This document shows, piece after piece, positions 23,643 through 35,059 of a DNA stretch of 64,000 nt. Numbering within the stretch: position 1 is the first letter of the stretch; the number at the start of each line of letters is the position of its first letter. Where the stretch lies: the NCBI GenBank assembly GCA_030765065.1, contig CM060990.1:664776618-664840617 (forward strand), read 5' to 3'. Origin of the DNA: Deroplatys truncata. Lineage: Eukaryota; Arthropoda; Insecta; Mantodea; Mantidae. A model generated the notes under the pieces. That model saw only the letters and a list, made by a program, of their open reading frames with translations. It ran no database searches and had not been told where the DNA came from. A program made the position numbers and the translations under genes.

Positions 23643-23993
23643 TGAGTATCGCTATGGAGTATCGAGTAGTATCGACCCATCACTACTATGGAGTAAGAAA
23701 AACCAAACCTGGTGAAAAATTGCAATACGAAGAATGTGAAACAACTCTGACAGCTCTGCAAGCTGTAGATTTTGAGATGCTGGAAAAATGTCCAGCTACA
23801 ATTAGCTTGCTGCCACTTACCTATAACCTAAATGTCAAGGTAAGCATTGTTTCTGACGAAGATATTGTTACTGAAGTATAAAGCAATACGTTACAGATGC
23901 GACGACAGAGTGGGACAGAGTATACAATAAAAGTATGAAGTATAAATTTATAATTAAGTTTTGTTTACCAATCGGTAAATCTCTCGTAGAATT

Positions 23994-24964
23994 TGAGGCA
24001 GTATTTTTAACACTTAAATAATAAGTTATATAATATGTAAATTCAATAACAGACCGCCTTGAAGTAATATGTGTATGTAATAATTTGTAAAATGTATGTA
24101 ACAGTCATTGCATATGCTTATATTATTGTATCCATGTGTAATAATGGTATGTGACTATATTAAATAATTTAATAATGCAGGAGCTGTGAGAATAATAGGT
24201 TAAAAGTTGCTAACAATGAGGTTACAATGAGGTAACCTTGAGGCAATAATGAGTAAGGAAGTTTAAATACTACTAATCATTATTAGAGCAGCAATAATGT
24301 AATTTTGAGACAGTTTAAAAATAGCCAATCAACAACCAGAAAAAGCTTTAGTTAAATGCAGGTTTTCTATTGGAGTAGGATTAGCCAATCAGAGACTTGA
24401 AATACAGAAATTTACAGGTTCAGACGGTTGAAATCAATTCAGTTGCCTCCAAACAGTGCTCATAAGCAAACGTGTTGCCTCCAAACAGTGTTCATAACCA
24501 GACGTGTTGCCTGCAGACAGTGCTCATAACTGGGTGCGTTGCATGTGTGTCCTCGAAAGACTTAATACGTATTCCTGTGAGACGAAAAATAAGTTTACGT
24601 GTTAAAAATTACAAGTAATTAATTAAAGAATCTCACAGCTCTCTATATCAGAGAAGTGCTATTTAATTTGTGTCAAGGATTAATTAAAAGGAGTGAATTA
24701 AAACTTAAAATCTGCGTAAGCCTACATTCTTAGTCGTATCACAAACCTGCCTAAGAGAAACGTATCTCTAACAAATACTGACGCAGCCGAGGCAAACATA
24801 AATATAATATCTAAAGAAACAGTCAAATTACAAAGCTAATGTTTTTAAACTTGGGGCAAAGGCTACCTGAAACTGTTTACTATACGTGCGGTTGCAACTA
24901 CTACAAGTTCGGCTCCCCAACAGTTGAAATATAATACAACTCCTCCAAAAATTAACTTTTCTCA
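23994..24964 (+). mobile_element. Solo LTR, family A, copy 3
   Basis: The 971-bp element starts TGAGGCAG, ends TTTCTCA and is flanked by AATT (23990-23993, 24965-24968). This copy has three tandem ~31-bp U3 units (GTTGCCT-CAGACAGTG-TCATAACC type, 24443-24545), more than any other copy. Its 3' end has only the first primer-site-like block (TTCGGCTCCCCAACAGTT). Confidence 0.85.
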
Positions 24965-24968
24965 AATT

Positions 24969-26755
24969 CTCGGTCACTCCCTAGGTGAGCATGATTTGGA
25001 CGAACTCTAAACATTCTGAATCGTCTTCTCTTGTGCAAATAATTTCGTCATTAATATCGACTTTTTCAGGTAACGTAGCGCCTCCTTACTTAAACCACAG
25101 TGCAGCACAGTTAAAGTGAAGCCGCGTATAACCTCAGCCTATCGCTTGACAACTTCACTGTATTTAAGCCTCCGCTTACGTCCGATTCGAAACTTAAGCC
25201 TAAACCGTGAAACCGAGCCTTAATCCGGAATCCTCCCCCTTAATTCGCGTAAAAGCAAGGGACTTCGCTTCTTGGGTGAGCACTTTATGGTGCAGGACAA
25301 ATAATTTCGTTGACTGGTCTCGTTGATTCCAATGAGTCTATGGGTTTACCTTTGAGGGAATATGAACAGTGGCGGCTGTTGCATAAGAGCACAACAGCAC
25401 GTGACCAACCTAACTTTTGACACCTGGCAGGTTTATTGGTAAATTTTTTCTCTCAATGCTGTTAAACGTAACGTATATTGCTAAATGCTGGGTAGATGAC
25501 CTAAAAGTTCACATGAAAATTAAATTAATTTCTAATACCCAGCACGCACATTGAGGAGACGTATACTTACTTGGCTGCGGAGGACCGAAACGTGGTGTGG
25601 AGGTTCAGAGAAAGGTGTAGGCTTTTCACTGTACAAAATCCATAACACAAATCTACTCACACATTCCTAGATACATTTCCCAACCGTTTGGGGTTCCTAC
25701 ATTATTAAAAATTAAAAGTATAATTAATTTATACAATAACAATAAAAAAATCAAAACCTTTACTATTGAAACTTATTGTTTAAAATCTGGGTTTTGTTGA
25801 AACATGAAATTTAGAAGAGAACAACCGACACCCACTTGTAACAATACGAAAGCCAGCGAAGCAAGGACGACCGAAGTTATCAGGATATTTTCACTGCCAA
25901 ATGGCAACAACAAATACAACTGTACTGAGAGATTAGGCAGTGAAGGGTGACTGATCGGGTTTCTCAGCACTCGGACCGCCATTACCGCACCCCGTCTCCT
26001 AGACCGCTCAGGTAGCGTCAAAATGGTCATGTTTCAACTTAACCTCACTTACTGTAGATGGTAGCACACTCCGACAGAAGTTAGTCTCTGAGGCAGGATT
26101 AGGTACCGTGCACAAGCGCGGAAACTTCTCGCTGTTTCTCCATACCATCCAGAATCTCAACTAGAATTTAATTTACACATTACTTCGTTCTTGCCCTAAC
26201 ACGATATACTTATATGTACGCAACAGACACCCACAAAAAACCTTTCTTTCGTCAGACAAATAGATTGTTATTATTATTATCATTATTATTAGCGGCTGCG
26301 GTTGTATCTGTCTGTCCATCATCACAACTACTATGCAACAGATGTATACACTTTCAGGGTTCTCTGACCAAAATGTTGTGAAAACCCAAAATGTGTACTC
26401 GCAAGCAAAACTGAATAAGGAATACGGTACAGTGACTTTGTTTGGGCTGACTGTAGGTTGATCGAGATAGGGGGGTCTTGTACTCAGAAATGTGTTCCCA
26501 TTTAACATTTGCTTTGTTTATGGCATACTGTTTGTCTGAGCTGTTTGAGTAACTATATGTGGGTATATTGGTTTTGAGGATTTTGATTAATTTTAATTTT
26601 ATTCATTTTACCTTTTTATTTTATTCGGATTTCTCCGTTTCATTTTTATTACGTGTGAGTTCTATATTTGTATTGGATTTCCTTCCGCGGACAGGTTGCC
26701 CCTTGTTGACCGGTTTACTTAGATGTCGTGAGCATGCAATAGTGTTGGTTATATA
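24969..26755. other. No supported feature
   Basis: Mixed composition. An 85-codon minus-strand ORF (25773-26030) includes a hydrophobic stretch (ILITSVVLASLAFVLLQVGV) that could be membrane-spanning, and a 111-codon minus-strand ORF lies at 26173-26508. Neither has a recognised family or supporting context. Confidence 0.4.
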
Positions 26756-26757
26756 TA

Positions 26758-27885
26758 CAGGGTGTCCATAAAGTCTGGAAACATAGGACATAATACACAT
26801 ACAAACTTATTCACACTTAAGGATACGCTCCACATGTCTGCCACAATTTTCAACACACAATTTGTTTGAATTGTCCTCACCATACGTGGGTTAGGAGTAG
26901 CACATGCAGCAATAATTCTTTGATGGAGATGTTCCAAATGTCGAATTTTTTCTGCATACACCTCAGCTTTCACAATCCCCCAGATGGCGAAATACATAAG
27001 GTCCAGATTTGGTAACCTTGGTGCCCATTTCACAGGACTCCTGCTCCCAATCCAGTGTCCAGGGAACAATTCATCCAGCCAGTGCCAAAAGAAACCTGCT
27101 TAATGAGGTGGGGTCCCATCTTGCATAAAGTTAGTGAATAGCCAATAGCATGAAGTTCTGGTACCATTTCATCGCTCAACGTCCTGAAATAATTTTCTTC
27201 AGTGTCTGTTGATTCAAAGAAGAGTGGGCCAACAATCTTATTGCCCATAAACCACATCACAACCCAATTTCTGGAGAGTCTTGCCTTTTATGTCAATGTA
27301 CCAGTGTAGGTTTGCTTGTGACCAATCCCTAAAATTTTATTTGTTCCCCTCCCCACATACGTTAAAATTTGCCTCGTCTGAGAACATCACTGTTTCCAGA
27401 AGAGATGGATTTACTGTTATTTGTCGCAGGAACCATTCACATACCTCGACACTTCGGTCAGGATCGTCATTGATCGTTCGATGATGCATTACCTGCAACT
27501 TGTAAGGGTGGAATTTTGAACCATTTAAAATTTTATGTACCGTGTTCCGGGGAACGCCGATTTCAAAGCTCGTGGGCCCGATTGATTTTTTTGGACTAGC
27601 GTGAAACTTTGGAAGTACCGCAGTTCTGGTATCTCCATCTACCAATGGTCCACCGGAACGGCGTTTATCGTTTATCGATCCTGTTTCAGGAAATTTTCAC
27701 AGTAATTTTGCAACTGCATCTTGCGTTACTGGCTTCTCTGGATGCATCCTGTTAAACTTGGCCTGCGCGTCTCTCTGTGACCACCCATCTCGTCCAATTA
27801 TCTCCATTCGGTACTCTTTCGACAGTGACATTATGAACCTAGAACAAACAAACAGAAAAGTACTCATTCTCCCATGGACACCCTG
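26758..27885 (-). mobile_element. Mariner/Tc-like transposon, decayed, second lineage
   Basis: The short inverted termini CAGGGTGTCC and GGACACCCTG are each flanked by TA. Minus-strand coding pieces, in order: a helix-turn-helix region with GVPRNTVHKILN, MFSDEANFNVCGE (first catalytic D), NKIVGPLFFES, then in a shifted frame MQDGTPPH (second D retained), FPGHWIG, WAPR, and a LWG-like block where the third catalytic position reads Y instead of D. KAEVYAEKIRHLEHLHQRI and an intact C-terminal frame follow. Frameshifts at several points and the lost third acid make it inactive. It belongs to a different lineage from the element at 16793. Confidence 0.82.
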
Positions 27886-28042
27886 TATATATATTTATTT
27901 ATTAGGAATGGGACTTCAATACCTCGATACCCTCGATACTAGGTGGTATCCAACTAAGTCTATCTGAGATAAACCTTCGATACATTTTTGATACTTTTAA
28001 AATGTTAAGTTTTACACTCTTGAACGTTGATACGTTTAACTT

Positions 28043-28982
28043 TGAGGTAGTATTTTTAACACTTAAATGATCTTAGTCAAATTATAATAAAAAAAATATA
28101 ATAACAGCCCGCCTTGAAGCAATGTGTGTATGTAACAACATAAAAAGTGTATATTACAGTCGTTGTATATGTTTATATTATTGTATACATGTTCACAATA
28201 TGTTATGTGAATGTATTACGTAATTTAATAATGTAGGAGCTGTGAGAATAATAGGTTAAAGGTTGCTAACAATGAGGTAACAATGAGGTAACCTTGAGGC
28301 AATAATGAATTTGAAAGTTTAATAATACTACTAGTCGTTCTTGGAGCAACAATAATGTAATTTTTGTGACAGTTTATAAAATAGCCAATCAACAACCAGA
28401 AAAAGCTTTAGTTAACTGAAGGTATTCTATTGGACTAGGATTAGCGAATCAGAGACTTGAAATACAGAAATTTACAAATTTAGGCGCAAGAAATCAAGTC
28501 AGTTGCTTGTAAACAGCGCTCATAACTGGACGCGTTGGTTGTTGACAGTGTTCCTAATCGGACGCGAGAAGTGTCCTCGAGAAGTTTAAAATGTATTTTG
28601 TGTGAGACAAAAAAAAATAGTTTACGCGTTAAAAAAGTGCAAGTAATTAATAAAAAAAATCTCACAGCTCTCTCTGTATCAGTGAAGTGTTATTTAAATC
28701 GTGTCAAGCATTAATAAAAGGAGTGAATTGAAAATCATAATCTGTGTAACCCTACATTCTTCAGTCGCACCACAACCCTGCAAAGAGAAACATGGCTCTA
28801 ACAATAATACTGACGCAGCCGAGGCAAATATAAATATATAATATTTAAAGAAACAGTCAAAATTACAGTTGGGACGAAGGCTACCGGAAACTTTTTACCA
28901 TACGTGCGGTTGCAACTACTTCAAGTTCGGCTCCCCAACAGTTGAACTACGATACAACTCCTTCTAAAATACTCCTTTCTCA
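28043..28982 (+). mobile_element. Solo LTR, family A, copy 4, inside hAT element 2
   Basis: The 940-bp element starts TGAGGTAG, ends TTTCTCA and is flanked by ACTT (28039-28042, 28983-28986). The hAT sequence resumes seamlessly after the duplication (compare 22470-22490). It is the shortest copy: it ends right after the first primer-site-like block. Confidence 0.87.
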
Positions 28983-29573
28983 ACTTTATGCTAGATAAGG
29001 AATGAAAGGAGTCGAGATTTCACGTTATTGCTTAGCATGTGTCTCCAAAGTGTTGGACTATAGTTTTTGATAGACCTTGGCTGCGTTTCCTGTGGACGAA
29101 TGAAAGCAACATTCCATAGACTCTTGTATCTAAATGAAAACATACAAAACAATGGAAGGAGTAGAGATACTCGTGCAGCATGCAGTGTTAACTGAGTTGT
29201 GAATGAAGCTGATTTAGCTGACGCACTAAATCACGTTTCTGCAATAGCCTGGTTTGTCGACTCACTCTCAGCTATATAATTTACCTACTCCGGTGACCAA
29301 AATCCAGCAGAAGCAAATCAGAACTTATGACATGAGATAATGCAGCGCATGAATGTACTTGTTCTTTCCTTTCATCTGTTAGTTTGTGTTTACGTAAGTC
29401 AAACTCGGGTCACGAGATACCGTAGGCTGATTTTCATAACATGGATAGAAAATCCTTTAAGAGGTTTTCAGCACAAAATATGGTTACATAGGAAGTGAAG
29501 CAAAAACGTATTATTAATATTAGCCTTGACTAACAATATAGGATGTATATCCTTGGCATTATCGAAATAAAAA

Positions 29574-30786
29574 GAATCTTATGTGAGACTTTCATAGTAT
29601 ATTCTCTACCCTCTATCGTTTATTAGTGGATGTACAAACTATTCCTACTAAAGCTTAATTGTATATCTACTTCATTTTACTCCAAAGAGACTTTTGCAGA
29701 AGAACTGCATTACACATTTCGTTATATACGGTGGACCGTTTAAGTTGAGACTGTAAAATATCTCCAAAACTGAGCGTTGTAGAAAGAAAGAAATGTCTTT
29801 ATTAAAAGTTGTTTAATATTATGGGGGAAAGTAAATACCATTAGTGGTGTTTTATTTGGAGGACGTTATGGTAGCCATTTTAGGATCAATTTAATTTTTA
29901 AATGGTAACCTACAATTAGGGTCAAATTAAATTGACCCTAAAGTTACCATCACAAGGTAATGCCTTTACTTTCACACATATCAAACAACTTTTATTCAGG
30001 ACATTTTTTTCTACAACGCTTAGTTTTGGAGATAATGTACAGTCTCAACTTAAATGGTCCATCCTGCAGATACAAAGGGAACAGTGATATTCAAATGCTT
30101 AATAACTGGATGCTATCGGCTGGCCTTAAAATTCCATACTGTTGCAATGGAATCGCGAGAAACAACTGAATGTTGACAGGACTAAACAAATGGCTGTGCT
30201 GAACAATTCGAAACTAATAACGGATATCTCGAAAATGGCTGATTCCACAAAAAATTTATTTGAAATAAATTGTACGTGTTAAAGTGATCTACATTTTTGT
30301 GTAGTACGTTTTCCTCTATCGTTTAACGTTTACCAGCTATACAAGATTGTAAAAAATTCCTTCGAAATGAAGAGGACTTCAAAGGCTATTCCCATAAAAT
30401 TCGAGATGTAGATTTTGTTTTTCATATAATTGTCTTTCATATGTGGTATTTTAATCAAACTCGTTGGAGACATTTTTTTAGAAAATAAAAAGTTTCAAAA
30501 AAGCTCCTATGTAAAGGTTAAATTGGGGTGATGGGATTTTCTTGAAAATCTTCGTGTCGCATCTTTGGAAGGTACTGAACTTAAAAACCAAGTATGGTAT
30601 TATCTGACTTTTCGTTTTTGAGTCATGCTATTCACAGAAACACAGATAGATACACATAGGGACCTTTTTCTAAAAATGCGTTTTTAGTAATCAGAGGGCC
30701 TCAAAACATGTACTTCCGGTTAAATTCCGGTACTGAATTTTTGGTGTAATGCAATACCTTCTCTACCTACTATGTGCGTGGTAGCG
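29574..30786 (-). mobile_element. Repeat E, copy 2, inside hAT element 2, carrying MITE-D
   Basis: Inverted relative to the copy at 7542. Flanked by GAAATAAAAA at 29564-29573 and 30787-30796, while hAT element 1 has a single comparable site, which supports insertion with an ~8-10 bp duplication. Without MITE-D it is ~870 bp. No ORF. Confidence 0.7.
29727..30067. mobile_element. MITE-D, copy 2 (internally deleted, long TIRs)
   Basis: The left CGGTGGACCGTTTAAGTTGA and the inverted right end are joined by ~160-bp arms that nearly meet, with centre GGGTCAAATTAAATTGACCC. It is therefore almost a perfect foldback. The left TA is present; the right reads CA. It lies within Repeat E copy 2: the host sequence continues as at 61805. 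Confidence 0.8.
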
Positions 30787-30992
30787 GAAATAAAAATTGC
30801 TGCCAGTTGGATAATGTCAAACAGAAATAATTTAGGAAATTAACATAAAATACAACATTGGCTACATACACATAAAACTACTAATAAGAACATTATTCAG
30901 TGAACAAGCTATCGCCTCAACAGTTTTTTTTTATAAAATGAGTATCGATTATAGGTATCGCGTGTCGAGAAATACTGGTATCGTCCCATCAG

Positions 30993-30994
<2 letters not shown>

Positions 30995-31039
<45 letters not shown>
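30995..31039. repeat. (TA)n microsatellite
   Basis: Uninterrupted AT/TA run directly abutting the right end of hAT element 2. Confidence 0.95.
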
Positions 31040-31040
<1 letters not shown>

Positions 31041-32031
31041 TATATACTAATTATTATATATACTTAGTATTATATATACTAATATACTTTAAAACAATTT
31101 TGTACTGTGACTTCTGCGTTTAATAGCTTTTTCCGTGAATGACATTTTCTGGTGGAAATAACGCATTTTCGCAAAGTATTGAAAAGAACGAAGTTAAATT
31201 TGATGATGATAAAACTACCTCTAGGTACTGTTGTGAATTTATTTTGGTTTTTATTGAGATCGTTGGTTATTGCTTAAAAATAATTGCCAATAAGTTTTAA
31301 CAAACACGGTATAATTAAGAAAATAGTCATATTTCTTTAATAAACAAACGTGTTGTATAAAAGTCAATCAGTGTGCTCAAAACGCATGCATCTATATCCT
31401 GTAAAAAATTCAGTCTAATATTGTTACATGCTGGGGTGAGAGTCAAAAGGTTCCCTGCAAATTACTAAATTCTGATCACCCCAACACGCACATGGGAGAG
31501 CGTAGATCACAAACTGCAAGAGGACCAGGACCTTGGTGTCTACATTGAGAAGAAACCTTGAGGTTCTTTTTGACAAAATACACAAATATCACATCTCACA
31601 CATTACCTGTAATTTATTAATAACACGCTTACACTTAGGGAAACAAAGGATGAGAGGAGATGCCTCGGAATCGAGGACTGGCCACACGCAAATTGCTCCT
31701 TTTACTACCCTTACTGAAGTGACGTGACACTCAGATGACGCTAACTATATTTTCCCCCTCTACAACCCTGTCTAGGCAAGCTAGCTAGCTAGTCAGGGCT
31801 GGCGGCATACCAGACGGAAATTCCAACAAAGCCTACTCTCTCTGGCGTGGTCGGCGCCAAAGGAAAAGGATCGTTCAGCCGAAAGAAATAATCAAAATCA
31901 CCCAGTAATACTGTCGACAATGCGACACAATAATGCGTCTGGTATGACAATACTTACTGATACGCCACAGTATCTTGAGTAGTTCCTGAGATAATGGTTT
32001 ATAAACTTAGTAGATTTAATATTGGGGAATG
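31040..32031. other. No supported feature
   Basis: Spacer; the tetranucleotide run AGCTAGCTAGCTAGT lies near 31780. No coding or repeat family recognised. Confidence 0.4.
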
Positions 32032-32345
32032 AGCGCCGAGATAGCGCAGTGGGTCCGGGATTCAATTCCCGGCTCTGGGGTGACGATTTTAAGTCGCTAC
32101 TATCCACGCCTTCACCTTACTCATGTGAAGTATCCCCAAGTCCCAACGGAATCCACGGTAAAAGCTGTAGGTCCTCTCATTCCTCTGCCATCGGAGGCAA
32201 CTATCCCGCCCGCTGATTGCCTCCACATCAGAATAGACCAGTTATCGCTTGGTGTAATGAGGTATCCCCCGAAGGTTATAAGCCATATGGGGAGCGTTAG
32301 AAACGACGACGACTTTGGCGGGATAGACGTTTTAATCTCCTCTTA
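32032..32345 (+). mobile_element. SINE-6, tRNA-derived, with a deletion in its head
   Basis: It starts GAGCGCCGAGATAGCGCAGT (A-box-like) and reaches GGGATTCAATTCCCGGC (B-box-like) after only ~10 bases, so most of the D-to-anticodon region is missing. A body of ~240 bases ends near TTTTAATCTCCTCTTAG. It is the only copy seen here. The 3' limit and target duplication are not defined. Confidence 0.5.
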
Positions 32346-33040
32346 GATGTTTCTTAAACGCCTGCTGGGCTTTAACTGTTTACGGAAAGTGCTTGAATAT
32401 CTGAGTACGAGCTGCTTTTGGCGTTATTAAAGCGGTGTTAAGCGTAGTAATATTTCGGGGATGATTTGAAAATCAAACTTCAACTTGACGTTGATTACAT
32501 TTTCCACCTTGAGGGAAGAGAGTTTATGTGCAGCAGTTCATGGCAGGTTTAATGTTTCTATTAGCGGCCGAAGGTGAATTAAGCTGTTCTGAATTTGGCA
32601 TATTACCTATTGAGTTAACTCGAGTTGGCTATGTCCCTGTCACGTGCACGACTAGCTAGATTACACTTGTGATTTATCTGTAATGGTTAGAAGTTTCGAA
32701 AGCCAATCTGGTTTTAATCTTCACTAGTTTGTCACCTTAGTCCTCTTTGACTTTACTGCAAAATCCTAATATTTGACTGAAATTGCTATTTACCCAGAAA
32801 GAAAGTGAAATCGAATTATTTATATCTTAGTGAAATTCTTTTCTTCTTCATTCCAAGGTTTTACTCGACAAGCATTTCTAATCAATTAAGACAGTTTGTC
32901 ATCTGTAACGTGTAGTGCACATCCCAAACATGCCTCCATTTATTATCATTCCGCGGTTTAAAATAAATAAACTCGGCATAAACCACATAGCTTCACTTGA
33001 ACAGTAGTGAAGTGAAATAAAAAAACTAGATTTTATTTGA
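32346..33040. other. No supported feature
   Basis: AT-rich spacer before LTR-G copy 2. Confidence 0.4.
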
Positions 33041-33044
33041 GCTT

Positions 33045-34028
33045 TAATACCGTAATTATTGAGGAAAATATAAACGATTAAAAGAAGAAATGATAGTAAA
33101 ATAAAGAAATAACTGCAATAAACAATTTTCTGTATAATATAATAAGATTGCGTTGAAAGATTTGTCCCAAGACAAAGATAATTAGCGAGTCATGGTAAGC
33201 AAAAGCATTAGTAACAGCGTGAGGGGTGAAAGCATTAGCTTTCAGACCCTGGGAAGGCAGTTTAGAGTTAACTTCAGTAGGTTTGAATAGTCACGTAGTC
33301 ATAAATTCTAAAAAAAAAGAATGAAAGGTACTCCTGAGAGTTTTAGACAGGCTCTCATAGCAACAGAACAGAGACGTACACGTAGGATTTTTAATAATTG
33401 GACTAGGTGAGAAAGATGTGTTAGTAGGAGTAGTTATAAAGTAGATGGAGCTTAGATAACATAAGGGCGTCCAATTCTAATCAGAATCACACTCGCTCGT
33501 GAATACATTCGTGACTTATTCTCATGATTACTCGTGTGTTATTTCAAACGCTCAAGGCGCGCTTGTGTAAGATTTAGCGAAGATCGCGAGGGATTTCGCC
33601 GATAAGCATTTTAGCGGCTCACGGCAAGTTACGCTTCTAGTTTCTTGTATTGCGGAAACACTTATTTCAAACCGTAAAATTGATACTGCAGAAGTTAGTA
33701 GGTATAATAATTCAGTTGTTATGATTTCGACTGCTATGATTTATTATCAGTTTAATTCTTTATCATCAAACCGTCGGTAACTCGCTTCAATAGCTCAAGT
33801 AGTAGGTCACATTAAATGTTTCATTCAATTTAACTGGTGTTATTCTTTACATTAAATTCACGCATAACCTGAGAAAGTACTCATAGCTCTACCACAGGAG
33901 CAGCTGACGCACAAGACAACGAAGAACAAGATAACGAAAACATCAGAAGCCGGTAAGTATACGGCTTCAAAATTGTCGCACCATTGCTGCATCGTATATA
34001 CTGCTTCAAAATGTCGCACCATCGCGCG
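33045..34028 (+). mobile_element. Solo LTR, family G, copy 2
   Basis: The 984-bp element starts TAATACCGTAATTATTGAGG and is flanked by GCTT (33041-33044, 34029-34032). The last bases read CG where CA is expected. The 3' end has two units of GGCTTCAAAATTGTCGCACC and TGCTTCAAAATGTCGCACCA type, analogous to the iterated units at the LTR-A end. No coding sequence. Confidence 0.65.
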
Positions 34029-34186
34029 GCTTTAAAAATTAGACAATGAGTAGGTTATCGGTTTGCAGGATATTTTCTAGTTTAGAAGGGAATAGTTTTA
34101 ACTATGTAAATGAAAAGTAATTTATATGCGAAAGATTAGCCCAGATGTACTTTTAAAATGTATGAGATTAAAGGAAAGCAATTTTT

Positions 34187-34921
34187 ACTCTCTCTACTAC
34201 GTATAGTAAGTAGGGGAAGTATTGCATTCCACCCAAGAATATCAAGATTTCACCGGAAATACGTGTTTTGAGACTCCCTGAATAAAAAAGAGCATTTAAA
34301 AAAAAAGCTCCAGGTTTGTGTGTGTATGAACAGCATATCTCAAAAACGAAAAGTCGGGTAAATCCGAACTTCGTATTTAGGTTCAGTATCTTTCAAAGAT
34401 GCGACACGAAGATTTTCAAGAAAATCCCCCTGCCCCAGACTACCCTTTACATGGAACATTTTTGGAACATTTTGATTTTCTCAAAAATGGCTATAACGAT
34501 TTTGATTAAAATATCATATGTTTAAGATATTTTTATGGCAAATTATATATATCTTGCATTTTCTGGGAATGTCTTCAGAAGTCTTCATTCTGAATGGCTT
34601 TTGCATAACTGGTAAACCGTAAGAGATAGACAACATTTTACGACACAAAAAATGTAGATCGCTTTAAAACACACAATTACTGTCATATACATTTTTTTTG
34701 TGGAGCGAACAATTTACGAGCTATTCCTTGTTTTTTGTTTGAATTTTCCAATACATACAAAGAGAATAGCAACCAGCCCTTAAAAGATTTGACTATCGCT
34801 TAAAGCCTACCATATTCCCCTTGCACGTATAAGAAAATTAGGAATAGAATTTATCTCGATTAAAATGAAATAGATGGAGAATAAGCGTTTGTAAAAATAG
34901 TTTGTACAAGAGTAGAGTAAG
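34187..34921 (+). mobile_element. Repeat E, copy 3
   Basis: It begins ACTCTCTCTACTACGTATAG and ends AAGAGTAGAGTAAG, imperfect versions of the copy 1 termini. ~735 bp, collinear with copy 1 including TTGATTAAAATATCATATGT. No ORF beyond ~70 codons. Confidence 0.65.
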
Positions 34922-35059
34922 CCAAGTGAGTGCAAAACATTCTATTTTTATTAAGCTAATCATGAAAGGAACTCCGACATACAATTAATTTCTCTATTAT
35001 TTAATGCTAATTCAAGTGAGCTTTCTAGGTGGTGTGCATCACAGAATTAAGGAAGTAAT

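Larger units (their letters stand above)
22337..23685. mobile_element. Non-autonomous hAT element 1, split by SINE-3
   Basis: The termini TAGGGATGGGACCTCGAT and the inverted ATCGACCCATCACTA are flanked by the perfect 8-bp duplication CTATGGAG (22329-22336, 23686-23693), diagnostic of hAT. Without the nested SINE-3 and its duplicated target the element is ~953 bp, close to the ~925 bp of the second copy at 27903. No transposase ORF. Contains an (AAT)n run at 23005-23041. Confidence 0.88.
22209..23760 (+). pseudogene. Possible Myb/SANT-like (MSANTD-type) pseudogene split by a hAT element
   Basis: From ATG 22209 the translation reads KRTVNFTSQEVSI, then an in-frame TAA, then IVKQL. This resembles the start of Myb/SANT-like DNA-binding domains of the Harbinger/MSANTD kind, which often begin KR-NFT-EEV-LL-E-IV. 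With the 1349-bp hAT element and one TSD removed, the frame continues WSKKNQTW followed by TGA and KIA, which would correspond to the third-helix tryptophan region. Two stops make it non-functional. After the insertion another frame is open for ~60 codons to 23881, but no domain is recognised there. The assignment is by pattern only. Confidence 0.3.
27903..30994. mobile_element. Non-autonomous hAT element 2, carrying LTR-A and Repeat E
   Basis: Termini TAGGAATGGGACTTCAATAC and the inverted TATCGTCCCATCAGTA match hAT element 1. Removing LTR-A (28043-28982), Repeat E (29574-30786) and their target duplications leaves ~925 bp, in good agreement with the first copy. The expected 8-bp duplication is obscured by the AT/TA-rich flanks (a (TA)n run starts right after). 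No ORF. Confidence 0.82.

Noticed and set aside
25773-26030. 85-codon minus-strand ORF with a putative membrane segment
   Set aside because: No homology recognised, no second hydrophobic segment or context; a hydrophobic run can arise by chance.
33045-34028. LTR-G as a Tc/mariner or MITE family
   Set aside because: No terminal inverted repeats beyond the TG/CA dinucleotide; 4-bp rather than TA duplications.
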